Numbered from the stretch's first letter, positions 18,961 through 28,311 are shown. The stretch is DNA of 64,000 bases from PLGF01 sp052139695 (GCA_052139695.1 JBKQWF010000307.1:1-64000), one strand, 5' to 3'. The notes: generated from the letters alone by a model not told the origin. Made by a program: numbers and translations.

Positions 18961-20682
18961 TTAGCACCCATTCCTTCCGGCTCCTCTGACGAGGGCGGAG
19001 AAGGCTTTGCTTTGAGCCAGGAGGCGACGATCCTTCTCCAGTTCAGAGACGGTGGCGGGGAAACGTTGCGACCAGTTGGCGCTGCCGGTGAGGCCGGGCG
19101 TGTTGAAACGATAGGAGTGGCCGAAAAGGTCGGAGATCATTACCACCACCAGCCACGAGTTGGAGCGCAGGACGCGACAGAGATAGCCCTCCCGCAGGCG
19201 GTCCGTGAATTCTCGCGGCGGCTTCTCCCCGGCAAGACCCGCGAAGTCCAGGAAACGGCGCAGTTCCCGGCGGCCCTCCGCCGCGTTCCGGCCTTGGCCG
19301 ATCTGACGCCACAAATCAGCCCAGGCGGCGGCCAGCGGCGGGTGGTCATGTGTGGCGGGTTGTGCTAGTGAGAGCCGGGGGTAGTTGGCAGGATCGGTAT
19401 AAGTGCCATCCCTTCCCCGCAAGAACCTGGGAATGCAAAAACCTGGAATTTTGAGTTTGCGCAAGCTCAGCGGGACGTAGTCCGGAACCGTGCCCAAATC
19501 TTCGGCTACGACAGCGGTGTCGCCGGAAGCTCGCTGGACAAAGCGGAGAATTCCTTCGCCCTGGGCTTGATTGGCGGCTTTGTGTTCGGGCGTGTCGTCG
19601 GGAAACTGCTTGAAACCAGGCAAGCGTCCGCCGGTTTTGGCGGCAACGGCGCTTTTGCTCAACGGTAGGAATTCGGCGTTGCGGTCGGGCGTCCATGGAA
19701 AGCCGTAGATGCGGAAAAAACCGAGGGCATGGTCGATTCTGTAAAGATGAAAGGTTTTCCGAATGTTGGCGATGCGGGTCCGCCACCAGTCAAAGCGCCG
19801 GCGGCGCAGCTCGTCCCAACGATAGAGCGGAATGCCCCAATTCTGGCCCCATCGGCGCGTGAATTCGTTGGCCTTGAAGGCCTTTTCCGGCGACGTGCCT
19901 CCGCTCCAGTCCAGTTCAAAGAGGGACGGGTTGGTCCAAACATCGGCGCTGTAACGGCTAACCCCGAACGGGATGTCGCCCATGAGGAAGACCCGGCGGC
20001 GGGTGGCATGGCTCTTTACCGACCGCCATTGCGCAAACGCAATCCATTGGATGTAGGCGAAAAAAAGCTGCTGGCGGGTCAGTTCCTCGCGGAGGCTTTC
20101 CGGCAGCGAGAGAAGCCACGTCTGGGCGCGTAGCGGGCCGCGGTGTTCGGCGGGCCATCGGTCCCATTGCGGTTGGTCGCCGTTTTGCTCCATTAAGACC
20201 CGGAAGAGCGCATAGGGGGAAAGCCATTCCGCGTTTTCCGCCATAAAACGGCGAAAGGCCGCCGCGCGCGCCGTGCTTTTGTAAAAATGCGCGCGCAGGA
20301 AACGACTGAAGGCGGCTTGCAAAAGGTGGCGCTTGAGGCGCTTGACTTTTGTATAGTCGATAGGGCCTTGGCGCAACTCTGCCAGCAAAGCGGGCTGGGC
20401 GAGTTTCTGAAACGCTTGCGGCGTGAGGTCCGCCAGGTGCTCGGGCGAGACCGCGATCAGGTTCGAATCAATCGCCTGGGAACTAATGGCGTTGTAGGGG
20501 CTGTGGTCGTCGCTGGTCTCGTTGATCGGCAAGGTTTGAAAAATGCTCAGGCCATGACGATGGCACCAGTCAATCATTTGCCGGACCCCATCCGTATCGC
20601 CGATGCCGAGGTCGTCTTCGGTGCGAATGGCGAAGACCGGCTCCAGGATACCGGCATAAGACTTTTTCAGGTCCAGCTTCAT
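18961..20682 (-). CDS. malQ: 4-alpha-glucanotransferase (amylomaltase)
   Basis: Transfers alpha-1,4-glucan segments in glycogen/maltodextrin metabolism (GH77). This 573-residue protein shows the usual motifs: GDIPFGVSRYSADVW, the nucleophile Asp in YRIDHALGFFRIYGFPW, the acid Glu in VVAEDLGTVP and the ATHDHPPLAAAW block. ATG 20682 begins MKLDLKKSYAG; the frame runs 43 codons further but into repeat sequence. It is longer than many bacterial MalQ (about 500). Divergent from the ctpA-type protease gene across a repeat-rich gap. Confidence 0.92.
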   Translation of the reverse strand: MKLDLKKSYAGILEPVFAIRTEDDLGIGDTDGVRQMIDWCHRHGLSIFQTLPINETSDDHSPYNAISSQAIDSNLIAVSPEHLADLTPQAFQKLAQPALLAELRQGPIDYTKVKRLKRHLLQAAFSRFLRAHFYKSTARAAAFRRFMAENAEWLSPYALFRVLMEQNGDQPQWDRWPAEHRGPLRAQTWLLSLPESLREELTRQQLFFAYIQWIAFAQWRSVKSHATRRRVFLMGDIPFGVSRYSADVWTNPSLFELDWSGGTSPEKAFKANEFTRRWGQNWGIPLYRWDELRRRRFDWWRTRIANIRKTFHLYRIDHALGFFRIYGFPWTPDRNAEFLPLSKSAVAAKTGGRLPGFKQFPDDTPEHKAANQAQGEGILRFVQRASGDTAVVAEDLGTVPDYVPLSLRKLKIPGFCIPRFLRGRDGTYTDPANYPRLSLAQPATHDHPPLAAAWADLWRQIGQGRNAAEGRRELRRFLDFAGLAGEKPPREFTDRLREGYLCRVLRSNSWLVVVMISDLFGHSYRFNTPGLTGSANWSQRFPATVSELEKDRRLLAQSKAFSALVRGAGRNGC

Positions 20683-21060
20683 GCGCAGGAATATCCGTGG
20701 CTGTGCCGCTGCCGTCAACTGGGCGGGATTGGGGTAATTCCCCCGCTGTGTAAGCCGGTGCAATGAATGTGTCGGGCAAGTTTGATGGGGCGGAGCTGCC
20801 GCTCCGCCCAAATTTCTCCCTCTCTATGTATCCACGCATTAATGATCCGACATTACAAAGAGGGTTTTCGGGAAGGGCGAGCGCCGCGAGCCCCCATAAT
20901 AACAGGGCGTCGCGGCGCTCCGCCCTCCCGTCGCGAGGGCATATGACGGGCATCGCGGCAGCGCCGCCCCGCGCCGCCCCACCGATTTTTGTCGCCGTCC
21001 CGGCCGTCCCGGTGGCTCGCTTGCTTATCGGGATAAGGCGCTTTATAGTGGTGGCCAGTT
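20683..21060. other. Repeat-rich intergenic region between malQ and the S41 protease
   Basis: No gene is seen. Apart from the family B hairpin it holds a long imperfect hairpin with arms at 20874-20889 and 20910-20926 (one-base bulge), followed by further GC-rich inverted blocks to about 20990. Promoters for both divergent genes must lie here, but none is convincing by eye. Confidence 0.6.
20786..20812. repeat. Palindromic repeat family B, copy 3 (single hairpin)
   Basis: A palindrome at 20788-20809 (GGGCGGAGC, TGCC loop, GCTCCGCCC) preceded by GATG and followed by CAAAT, the same flanks as the hairpins before tsaD and the M20 peptidase. The stem differs from those copies by paired changes. 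Confidence 0.75.
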
Positions 21061-22395
21061 GTGAAACGCATTATGAATCGCCGTTTTGTGTATGGCTTTG
21101 CCATCGTCGCCTTGGGCGTAAATTTGATTTTTGGCGCCGGGGTTTACGTTTATTCGGCCCACGCTTCCCAGAAGGACGACCCTTACGACAATTACAAATT
21201 GCTGGCCGATGTCCTGGAAAAAGTCCGGCAGGAATACGTCGATGGCGACAAATTAACGTATCAGGACCTGATTCACGGCGCGCTCAAGGGGATGCTCAAT
21301 AGCCTCGATCCCCACAGTGAATACATGGACCCTGAAAAGTTCGAGGAATTGAAAAACGATACGGAGGGGGAATTCGGCGGCTTGGGCATTATCGTGCAGG
21401 TCAACAAAGACAAGATGCTGACCGTGGTGCAGCCGATGGAAGACACTCCGGGCTATCGCGCCGGCATCATGCCGCAGGACCAAATTCTGAAGATCGGCGA
21501 CAAAAGCACCGCCCATTACGATTTGGAAGAGGCAGTCAAACTATTGCGGGGTCCGCCCGGCACGCCTGTGACTATTACCGTTCGCCGTCCGTCCACCGGA
21601 GTGACCAAGGATTACAAGCTGGAACGCGCCATTATCAAGGTGGATACGGTCAAGGACATCAACGACAAGCGGGAGTATCCGTTGGGCGAAAATAGCATTG
21701 GCTACGTGCGCATTCTTCAGTTCGGGGAAAAGACCTCGGATGATTTGGACCAGGCCCTCAAGAAACTGACGGACGAAGGGATGAAGGCGTTGATTCTCGA
21801 TCTGCGGGGGAATCCCGGCGGTTTGCTGGAACAGGCGGGGCAGGTTTGCGAAAAGTTTTTGCCAAAAAACCAGTTGATCGTCTCGACCGAGGGCAGGGGG
21901 CCGACGCCGCGGACGGAGTACCGCGCCAACGGCCACGGCAAGCGGATTGATATGCCAATGGTGGTGCTGGTCAACGGCAACAGCGCCAGCGCTTCGGAGA
22001 TCGTGGCTGGCTGCCTCCAGGATTTGCAACCCATCACCCATGCGATCGTGGTGGGTGAGCAGACTTTTGGCAAAGGCTCGGTTCAAAGCATCCTGCCGCT
22101 GGCGGATGGGTCCGCGTTACGTTTGACAACTGCGAAATATTACACTCCCAGCCACAAAGTTATCCATGAACACGGCATTACTCCGGACATCGTGGTCCCG
22201 ATGTCGCCGGACCAGGACGTGGATTTGGCCTATCGGCACATGCCCGGCGCGGTGGATTTGCTCGACGTTAAGGAACGCGACCGTATCGAGCACGTGCGTG
22301 ACCTGCAATTGGAGCGCGCGGAAGACTTGCTCAAAGGAGTCCTGCTCTACTCGCAATCACGACAAACCCCGTCCCGGGTGGCCGCCGCCAAATAG
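21061..22395 (+). CDS. Carboxy-terminal processing protease (S41)
   Basis: This 444-residue periplasmic or membrane-anchored protease cleaves C-terminal tails of envelope proteins. It has a basic n-region and a single hydrophobic segment (residues 8-30), an N-terminal cap, a PDZ domain (about 95-175, with GFGG-like GGLGIIVQV) and the S41 core. The catalytic Ser lies in GNSASASEIVAG and the Lys in VGEQTFGKGSVQS. A GTG at 21061 and an ATG at 21073 are both possible; the first gives a fuller basic n-region. Single gene. Confidence 0.92.
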   Translation: MKRIMNRRFVYGFAIVALGVNLIFGAGVYVYSAHASQKDDPYDNYKLLADVLEKVRQEYVDGDKLTYQDLIHGALKGMLNSLDPHSEYMDPEKFEELKNDTEGEFGGLGIIVQVNKDKMLTVVQPMEDTPGYRAGIMPQDQILKIGDKSTAHYDLEEAVKLLRGPPGTPVTITVRRPSTGVTKDYKLERAIIKVDTVKDINDKREYPLGENSIGYVRILQFGEKTSDDLDQALKKLTDEGMKALILDLRGNPGGLLEQAGQVCEKFLPKNQLIVSTEGRGPTPRTEYRANGHGKRIDMPMVVLVNGNSASASEIVAGCLQDLQPITHAIVVGEQTFGKGSVQSILPLADGSALRLTTAKYYTPSHKVIHEHGITPDIVVPMSPDQDVDLAYRHMPGAVDLLDVKERDRIEHVRDLQLERAEDLLKGVLLYSQSRQTPSRVAAAK

Positions 22396-22407
22396 GCATC
22401 GAGAACG

Positions 22408-22478
22408 GAATTAGGGCGTTGCGGCAGCAACGCCCTACCCAAAGGATGGTGGGGCGGCGCTGCTGCGCCGCCCAAATA
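22408..22478. repeat. Palindromic repeat family B, copy 1 (double hairpin)
   Basis: Two hairpins: 22413-22436 (AGGGCGTTGC, GGCA loop, GCAACGCCCT) and 22452-22473 (GGGCGGCGC, TGCT loop, GCGCCGCCC), joined by ACCCAAAGGATGGTG. It directly precedes tsaD. An almost identical unit lies after tsaD at 23531-23588 in the same orientation. Confidence 0.85.
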
Positions 22479-22489
22479 TGCACACAGCC

Positions 22490-23521
22490 ATGACCCTGCT
22501 CGCGATTGAGACTTCTTGCGACGAGACCGGCGTGGCCGTGATTCGTGATGGCCTCGTCTTATCGAACGTCGTTGCTTCGCAGACCGCGATCCACGCGGAA
22601 TATGGCGGGGTCGTGCCGGAATTGGCAACGCGGGAACATCTGCGCAATTTTCTGCCCGTCGCCGGCGCGGCTTTGCGCCGGGCTTCCGTTGCGCCCGCTG
22701 AACTGGATGCGATCGCGGTCACGAGGGGGCCGGGGTTGCCGAGTGCTTTGCTGGTGGGACTCAAGGCCGCCCAAGCTCTCGCGTTCAGCCTGCGCAAACC
22801 CATCGTTGGCATTCACCATCATGAGGCGCATTTGTATTCCCCGTGGATATTGACGGACCCGCCGCGAAGCGACTTTGCTCATTTTGAACCTTCGGTTTCG
22901 CTCGTCGTCAGCGGCGGACATACCTTGCTGGTGGAGGTGAAAGGGGTTTTTCAGCATCATGTCCTCGGTTCGACGATCGACGATGCGGCCGGAGAATGCT
23001 TTGACAAGATTGGAAAACTCATGGGCCTGGCTTATCCCGCGGGCGCGGAAATCGACCGCTTGGCCGCCGCCGGCAATCCGAAAGCGTTCGCGTTCCCGCG
23101 ACCTTTGCTGGCGGAGTCTAATGATGATTTCAGCTTTGCCGGATTGAAGACCTCGGTGCGGTATTTTTTGGAGAAAAATCCCGGGTTGCTGGATCGCCCG
23201 CAGGGATTGCGCGACGTCTGCGCGAGTGCCCAGGCGGCCATCGTCGAAGTGCTCGTCGTCAAGACCGTGCGCGCGGCGCTGCGCCGAGGAACGGGATGCG
23301 TCACCGTCTCGGGTGGGGTAGCGTGCAACGGCGCGTTGCGCCGGGAATTGGCGGTCGCCTGCGCGGCAGATGGTTTTCGGCTGCGTTTGGCCGAGCGCGT
23401 CTTTTCCACTGACAACGCCGCCATGATTGGTATCCTTGCGGAGCGCAAGTGGATGGCCGCGGCGGAAGAGACGGACTTGGACGCCGAAATTGAACCGAGT
23501 TGGGCCTTGTCGCTTGCCTAA
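22490..23521 (+). CDS. tsaD: tRNA threonylcarbamoyladenosine biosynthesis protein TsaD
   Basis: The Kae1/TsaD subunit transfers the threonylcarbamoyl group to A37 of ANN-decoding tRNAs, working with TsaB and TsaE. The 343-residue product starts MTLLAIETSCDETGVAV. It has the metal-binding HHEAHLYS, the ASKHA-fold VSGGHTLLVEV and GECFDKIGKLMGLAYPAG, and the late VSGGVACNGALRR. The ATG four codons upstream (22478) is also in frame. It is enclosed by two direct copies of the family B double hairpin. Confidence 0.95.
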   Translation: MTLLAIETSCDETGVAVIRDGLVLSNVVASQTAIHAEYGGVVPELATREHLRNFLPVAGAALRRASVAPAELDAIAVTRGPGLPSALLVGLKAAQALAFSLRKPIVGIHHHEAHLYSPWILTDPPRSDFAHFEPSVSLVVSGGHTLLVEVKGVFQHHVLGSTIDDAAGECFDKIGKLMGLAYPAGAEIDRLAAAGNPKAFAFPRPLLAESNDDFSFAGLKTSVRYFLEKNPGLLDRPQGLRDVCASAQAAIVEVLVVKTVRAALRRGTGCVTVSGGVACNGALRRELAVACAADGFRLRLAERVFSTDNAAMIGILAERKWMAAAEETDLDAEIEPSWALSLA

Positions 23522-23530
23522 GCGAAATTT

Positions 23531-23588
23531 GGGCGTTGCGGCAGCAACGCCCCACCAAGGATGGTGGGGCGGCGCTGCCGCGCCGCCC
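23531..23588. repeat. Palindromic repeat family B, copy 2 (double hairpin)
   Basis: Hairpins at 23531-23552 (GGGCGTTGC/GCAACGCCC) and 23567-23588 (GGGCGGCGC/GCGCCGCCC, loop TGCC). It ends 11 bases before the M20 peptidase start, so the hairpins may be transcribed in that leader. Confidence 0.85.
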
Positions 23589-23599
23589 AAGTCAAACCT

Positions 23600-24964
23600 A
23601 TGAATACCGTCTTGCAATACCTTGATCAGAATAAAAGCCGCTTCGTGGATGAGCTTTGCCAGTATCTCCGCTTTCCCAGCGTCTCCGCGCAACCGGAACA
23701 CCGCCCCGATATGGGGGCTTGCGCCGAATGGCTGGCCGCCCATTGTCGCGCCATTGGGTTGGAAGCGCGGGTCTGTCCCACAGACGGGCACCCCATCGTC
23801 GTCGCAGGGACAAAGCGCACTGGCAAACCGCATTATGTCATTTACGGACATTATGATGTCCAGCCGCCGGAACCGTTTGAATTATGGAAAAGTCCGCCGT
23901 TCGAGCCGCGCTTGGAAGGACGTTCCATCTTCGCGCGCGGGGCGTGCGATAATAAGGGCCAGAATTTGGCGCACCTCAAAGCGGTCGAAGCCTTCTTCAA
24001 GACAAACACCGAACTCCCCTGCGACCTGACATTCGTCATCGAAGGCGAAGAGGAAGTCGGCAGCAAGAATCTGGAAGCTTTTCTGGAAAAGCATCGCGTG
24101 GAGCTGGCCTGCCGTGGCGTCGTTATTTCGGACACAGGCATGCCGAGCTTGAAATACCCCGCGCTCACTTACGGATTGCGGGGCATCCTGGCCTGCGAGG
24201 TGACGTTGCGAGGGCCATCCCGGGACCTGCATTCGGGCATCTTTGGCGGAACGGTCGATAACCCGGCTATGGCTCTCTGTCAAATGCTTGCCCAATTGCG
24301 CGACAAAAACGGGCGAATCAATATCCCCGGTTTTTACGACGATGTCGTTCCGCTCTCCGCTTACGAACGGAAGCAGGCGGCGCGCATTCCCATGACCGAG
24401 GCGCAATATCGCAAGTTTCTTGGCGTGCCAAAATTGTTCGGCGAAAAGGGTTACACTTTTGTGGAACAACGCAGCGCGCGGCCGACCATCGAGATCAACG
24501 GGTTGACCAGCGGCTACCAGGGCGAAGGCAGCAAGACCATTGTTCCCTCATCCGCCTCGGCCAAGTTGACCTTCCGCCTCGTGCCCGATCAAGACCCTGC
24601 CCGCATCGGCAAGTTTATTTTGCGGCGTTTAAAGGAACTTTGCCCGGCGACCGTTAAACTGGAAACGCAACTCGGTCATGGTGGCGAGCCTTACATGATG
24701 GCGCCGACCGCCCCGCTGGCGCAGGCGGCGTTGCGGACTTTGCGGGCGGCCTTTGGACACGAGCCCATATTGATGCGAGAAGGAGGCTCGATACCCATTG
24801 TCACGCAGTTCAAAAAGATTTTGCGCGCCGATTCGCTGCTGCTGGGCTTGGCGCTGCCGGATGACAATGCCCATTCCCCGAACGAAAAATTCAGCCTGGA
24901 TTGCTTTGAAGGCGGGGCCCGCATGGGAGCGTTATTGTGGCCGGAACTGGCCAAGCTCTCGTGA
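23600..24964 (+). CDS. M20-family metallopeptidase (dipeptidase type)
   Basis: This 454-residue zinc peptidase hydrolyses dipeptides or related amide bonds. Metal and catalytic motifs are YGHYDVQPPEPF (His, Asp), the catalytic/metal pair in EGEEEVGS and the RDLHSGIFGG block from the dimerisation domain. The ending LPDDNAHSPNEKFSLDCFEGG provides the last metal His. ATG 23600 begins MNTVLQYLDQNKSRFV, as expected. No signal peptide. Confidence 0.92.
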   Translation: MNTVLQYLDQNKSRFVDELCQYLRFPSVSAQPEHRPDMGACAEWLAAHCRAIGLEARVCPTDGHPIVVAGTKRTGKPHYVIYGHYDVQPPEPFELWKSPPFEPRLEGRSIFARGACDNKGQNLAHLKAVEAFFKTNTELPCDLTFVIEGEEEVGSKNLEAFLEKHRVELACRGVVISDTGMPSLKYPALTYGLRGILACEVTLRGPSRDLHSGIFGGTVDNPAMALCQMLAQLRDKNGRINIPGFYDDVVPLSAYERKQAARIPMTEAQYRKFLGVPKLFGEKGYTFVEQRSARPTIEINGLTSGYQGEGSKTIVPSSASAKLTFRLVPDQDPARIGKFILRRLKELCPATVKLETQLGHGGEPYMMAPTAPLAQAALRTLRAAFGHEPILMREGGSIPIVTQFKKILRADSLLLGLALPDDNAHSPNEKFSLDCFEGGARMGALLWPELAKLS

Positions 24965-24991
24965 GCGGTCGGGAACGCGTCCGTCATAAAC

Positions 24992-25061
24992 GGTAGGGAC
25001 GCCTCGCGGCTCGCCGAGCCGTCCGCGGTGGGCGCGGTCGTCTCGCCGAGGCGACCCTACC
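24992..25061. repeat. Palindromic repeat family A, copy 2
   Basis: The core palindrome at 25036-25056 has one mismatch relative to copy 1. The conserved CTACC flank contains the stop codon of the amino acid permease (CTA at 25057-25059 read on the other strand), so the repeat abuts and supplies that gene end. Confidence 0.75.
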
Positions 25062-26568
25062 TTAGCCTGCTTTTTCTATAGCCATAGGCAAAATAGAATA
25101 TCAGGCCGGCCGCCAGCCAAATGACGAAACGCCACCAGGTCACGAGCGGGAGCGCGGCCATCAGCCAGGCGCAGCTCAGGATGGCACCGATAGGCACCCA
25201 GGGAACCCAGGGCGTTTTGAATCCGCGCGAGCGGTCCGGCTCGATTTTGCGCAGGATAAGAATTCCGGCTGCCACCAGAATGAAGGCGAAGGCCGTGCCA
25301 ATGTTGCAAAGGTCCACGACCTCATCAATATTCATCATCCCGGCGAAGGCGGCGACAAGGAAGCCAGTCAGAATCGTTGACAGGTGCGGCGTCCGATATT
25401 TGGGATGCACGGCACAGGCCCAGGGCGGCAGCAAACCGTCCCGCGCCATGCTGAAAAAGATGCGGGTTTGCCCCATGTGGAAGACGAGCAGGACGGAGGC
25501 ATTGGCGAGGAGCGCGCCGATGGAAATGATGACCACGGCCCAGTTCAAACCCAAACCGGTAAAGGCAGTGGCCAATGGTTCAGGGGTGTCGAGCTTGCTG
25601 GCGGGGAGCATACCTGTCAAGACTATCGCAACCGCGACATAGAGGACCGTGCAAATGCCCAGGCTGCCGAGGATGCCGATCGGCATATCCCGTTGCGGCT
25701 TGCGGGTTTCTTCCGCGGCGGTGGAAACAGCGTCGAAACCGATGTAGGCAAAAAAGATGATGGCCGCGCCGCTGGCAATGCCATGCAGACCGTTGGGCGC
25801 AAACGGCCTCCAGTTTTGCGACTTCACATAAAACGCGCCAATCGCCAGGAAGAATAACAGGATGGCCAGCTTGAACGCGACCATGGTGGAATTGAACCAG
25901 GCGCTTTCCTTGATGCCGCGGACCAGCAGCCATGTCAACAAGGCGACGATGCCGAAAGCGGGCAGGTTAAAGATGATGGGAACGCCGAGCAAATGGGGAG
26001 CTTCATGCCAAGCTTGAGCCGCCCGCAGAACATTCGTGTCCAAGGTGGAGAGATCCAAATGCCGGGCGGTCGCATCCGCCACGGCGGCGGTCGCTTGAAA
26101 GGCGGAGCGAAAATCCACTCCCAGCCAGGCCGGCCATCGATAATGAAGCAAGGCTTGAAAGTACCCCGACCATGAAATCGCGACGGCCACATTTCCAACC
26201 GCGTATTCCAGGACCAGATCCCATCCAATGATCCACGCCACCAATTCACCCAGCGTCGCGTAAGCATAGGTGTAAGCAGAACCGGCGACCGGAGCCATGG
26301 AGGCAAATTCCGCGTAACACAGCCCCGCCAGGGCGCAAATTGGCGCCATGATGAGGAAGGAAACGACAATCGCCGGACCCGCGCCGGTGTGTCCGCTGCC
26401 CCCCGCGGCCGCAGTGCCGACGGTGGAAAAAATACCCGCGCCCACAATGGCCCCGACGCCGAAGAGAGTCAAATGAACCGGACCCAGCACCCGTTTGAGT
26501 TGGTGTTGCGGTTCGACGGTCTCGCCCAGGAGTCGTTGCAGCGACTTGCGGCGGAAAAGCTGGCGCAT
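25057..26568 (-). CDS. APC-family amino acid permease (CAT-like)
   Basis: This 503-residue inner-membrane transporter has about 12 hydrophobic segments. The first helix carries GVGAIVGAGIFSTVG, the broken-helix substrate site of the APC superfamily, and AGLCYAEFASMAPVAGSAYTYAY follows, typical of cationic amino acid transporters. FFAYIGFDAVSTAAEETRKPQRDMPIGI marks the sixth-helix region. Substrate is probably an amino acid, specificity unknown. The stop codon lies within a family A repeat. Confidence 0.93.
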   Translation of the reverse strand: MRQLFRRKSLQRLLGETVEPQHQLKRVLGPVHLTLFGVGAIVGAGIFSTVGTAAAGGSGHTGAGPAIVVSFLIMAPICALAGLCYAEFASMAPVAGSAYTYAYATLGELVAWIIGWDLVLEYAVGNVAVAISWSGYFQALLHYRWPAWLGVDFRSAFQATAAVADATARHLDLSTLDTNVLRAAQAWHEAPHLLGVPIIFNLPAFGIVALLTWLLVRGIKESAWFNSTMVAFKLAILLFFLAIGAFYVKSQNWRPFAPNGLHGIASGAAIIFFAYIGFDAVSTAAEETRKPQRDMPIGILGSLGICTVLYVAVAIVLTGMLPASKLDTPEPLATAFTGLGLNWAVVIISIGALLANASVLLVFHMGQTRIFFSMARDGLLPPWACAVHPKYRTPHLSTILTGFLVAAFAGMMNIDEVVDLCNIGTAFAFILVAAGILILRKIEPDRSRGFKTPWVPWVPIGAILSCAWLMAALPLVTWWRFVIWLAAGLIFYFAYGYRKSRLR

Positions 26569-26613
26569 ATAAACGGCCAGAGGAGATTGGATCAGCGGCC
26601 CGAAGGCAAGGAA

Positions 26614-26808
26614 TTAATTTGGCAGGGGCGTGAACAGCATCGATGATCCACGCTTTACCATCTTCAGATTATGCTCGGAAGCCAGTTGCTCGCAGACTTC
26701 CTCTTCCTTCGACCCGGAGACGTGGTCCAAGCGAAAGGGCTCGTCCTCGGTGGCGAACTGCCGGCACTGTTCCACCCATCCGGGGTGCTGCGTTGAGGTC
26801 CAATTCAT
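26614..26808 (-). CDS. Small hypothetical protein (64 aa)
   Basis: An acidic, Trp/Glu-rich peptide starting MNWTSTQHPGWVEQ and containing SGSKEEEVCEQLASEHNLKMV. I do not recognise it. It lies between the permease and an SDR fragment on the same strand. Composition and ATG placement look gene-like, but there is no strong Shine-Dalgarno sequence. Confidence 0.45.
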   Translation of the reverse strand: MNWTSTQHPGWVEQCRQFATEDEPFRLDHVSGSKEEEVCEQLASEHNLKMVKRGSSMLFTPLPN

Positions 26809-26830
26809 GAGAGCCCGTTCTTCAAAGGGA

Positions 26831-26929
26831 TTAGTAGGTGAGCAAGATGTCGTGTCCTTTTTCCGCAAGATCAAGGCACATGCTCTTGCCAAGACCGCGG
26901 CTGCCACCGGTAACGAGTGCGACTTTCAT
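26831..26929 (-). pseudogene. Truncated short-chain dehydrogenase (N-terminal fragment)
   Basis: The frame begins MKVALVTGGSRGLGKSM, the nucleotide-binding TGxxxGxG start of an SDR, and continues to HDILLTY before TAA at 26831-26833. Only 32 residues of about 250 remain, and the catalytic YxxxK half is absent nearby. Sequence after the stop is unrelated small-gene sequence, suggesting a deletion joined the two. Confidence 0.7.
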
Positions 26930-27184
26930 GGCGGAAACTTACCGTGCAAAGTCTTTTATCACAATAAAATCTCAGGGCGATGAACAATCTCTCCATGATT
27001 TGGTCATTACCAAACGGCAGTGGGGCGCATTCCACGGCATCGAATTGGACTTGCAGTGCCGGCGCCGGGGCGTGATGACCATTGTGGTCGTCTCGACCGC
27101 CCCCGTTGGGTTCCTGCCGACGGATTCTTTCTCACCGAAACTTGCTGTTCGCTGTTTGGAGATTAGTGCCTATAATGTGGAAGC
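26930..27184. other. Intergenic region upstream of the propeller lipoprotein
   Basis: No credible gene is seen. A TATAAT at 27171-27176 lies only eight bases before the ATG at 27185; if used, the message would be nearly leaderless. No well-spaced -35 hexamer accompanies it. Confidence 0.3.
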
Positions 27185-28311
27185 ATGAAACTCAGCGAAG
27201 GCCGGCCTTGCGAAGTCGTATTGCTGATTTTGGTCCAGGTTTTGTTAGCAGTCTCGGCCTGCACTGAAAAACATCATCCGGCGGAGCCGTCGCTTGCTTC
27301 CGGCGCGTCCACTCCAAATGACGCTTGGGGTGTTGTCTGGCACGAAGTTAAGGGCAATCCAAAACTGCGCGGCGTGCGGGCGCTGTCGTGGCGAGCCGTT
27401 GGCTGCAGCGATCCTGCTCTGGTGCGGACACCGGATGGCACATTGACGGTGTGGTTCACAACCATGGGAATCCGGCGTGAGGCGAATGGTAAATTTGCCG
27501 CCGACGGACCCTGGATTGGCCGCGCTACGGGGGCAGACGCCCCTTCGCCTGAGATTAAAATCACACCGGATGAGCCAGTCATTCCGGTTGGAGCAGAAGG
27601 CTCCTGGGATCGCTATATGGAGACCCTATTCGTTTTGCGTGATGCCAAGGCCGATGGTTACGTCGCCTGGTATCTTGGCTACCGCGAACGCGGAGGAGCA
27701 ACGGGTTTTGTCGCTCCGGCCCTGGGGCAAATGTTCTCGTTGGATAAAGCCGGCACAAAATGGGCACGGAGCTCCGCCCCTCTATATACCGCCCAAAACC
27801 AGGGGCTTGGGATGGCATTTTGGTAACCGGGCCAACCGTCGTGGAGGGGCCTGACGGACTGTGGCGTTTGTATTACTCAGGAATGGGAACCACGGGTGGA
27901 ATAGGCTTGCTCACGTCCACTAACGGCGTGACATGGGCCGCGCACGGTAACTCTCCGGTGCTGGAAGTTGAGCCTGGGAAATGGGACAGCCAGATCCTTG
28001 AACAGGGCGTCCTCTACGCGCGGGGAAAATACTGGCTGTGGTATTCAGGCCTTGATAGCCCGCTGTCGGACAGAACAATCATTGCCATCGGACTTGCGAC
28101 CTCTGATGACGGAGTGCGTTGGAGCCGATATCCACATAACCCCGTTTTAAGCCCTGGGGCAAAAGGCTCTTGGAATGACGCCAGGGTCCTTGCCCCGGAC
28201 GTTATCGTTGAACCGGACGGCACTTTATTGATGAGTGCCTATGGACAATCCAAGCAGGATATCAAGGAAAATAGCAGCTCCAGTTCCATCGGTTTCTGGC
28301 GTTCACGATAA
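27185..28311 (+). pseudogene. Frameshifted five-bladed-propeller lipoprotein (GH43-like)
   Basis: The first frame (27185-27826) encodes a lipoprotein signal ending LAVSAC and propeller blades with DPALVRTPDGTLTVWFTT and GSWDRYMETLFVL. The frame that continues to 28311 reads PGAWDGILVTGPTVVEGPDG and two more blades (PGKWDSQILEQGVLY, GSWNDARVLAPDVIVEPDG). The shift maps to the four-A run at 27795-27798; one extra A would restore a single frame of about 375 residues. Resembles GH43/GH32-type glycan-binding or hydrolysing propellers. It could be a real mutation or a sequencing error. Confidence 0.7.

Noticed and set aside
20874..23588. CRISPR array made of the repeated hairpins
   Set aside because: Copies are few, irregularly spaced, palindromic and not separated by spacers of constant length; no cas genes.
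22559..23851. 430-codon open frame on the minus strand
   Set aside because: Antisense to tsaD and the peptidase, and crosses a palindromic repeat.
27785..27805. Programmed -1 frameshift in the propeller lipoprotein
   Set aside because: The A-run is not in a standard X XXY YYZ phase and no strong downstream structure is evident; a deletion or sequencing error is simpler.
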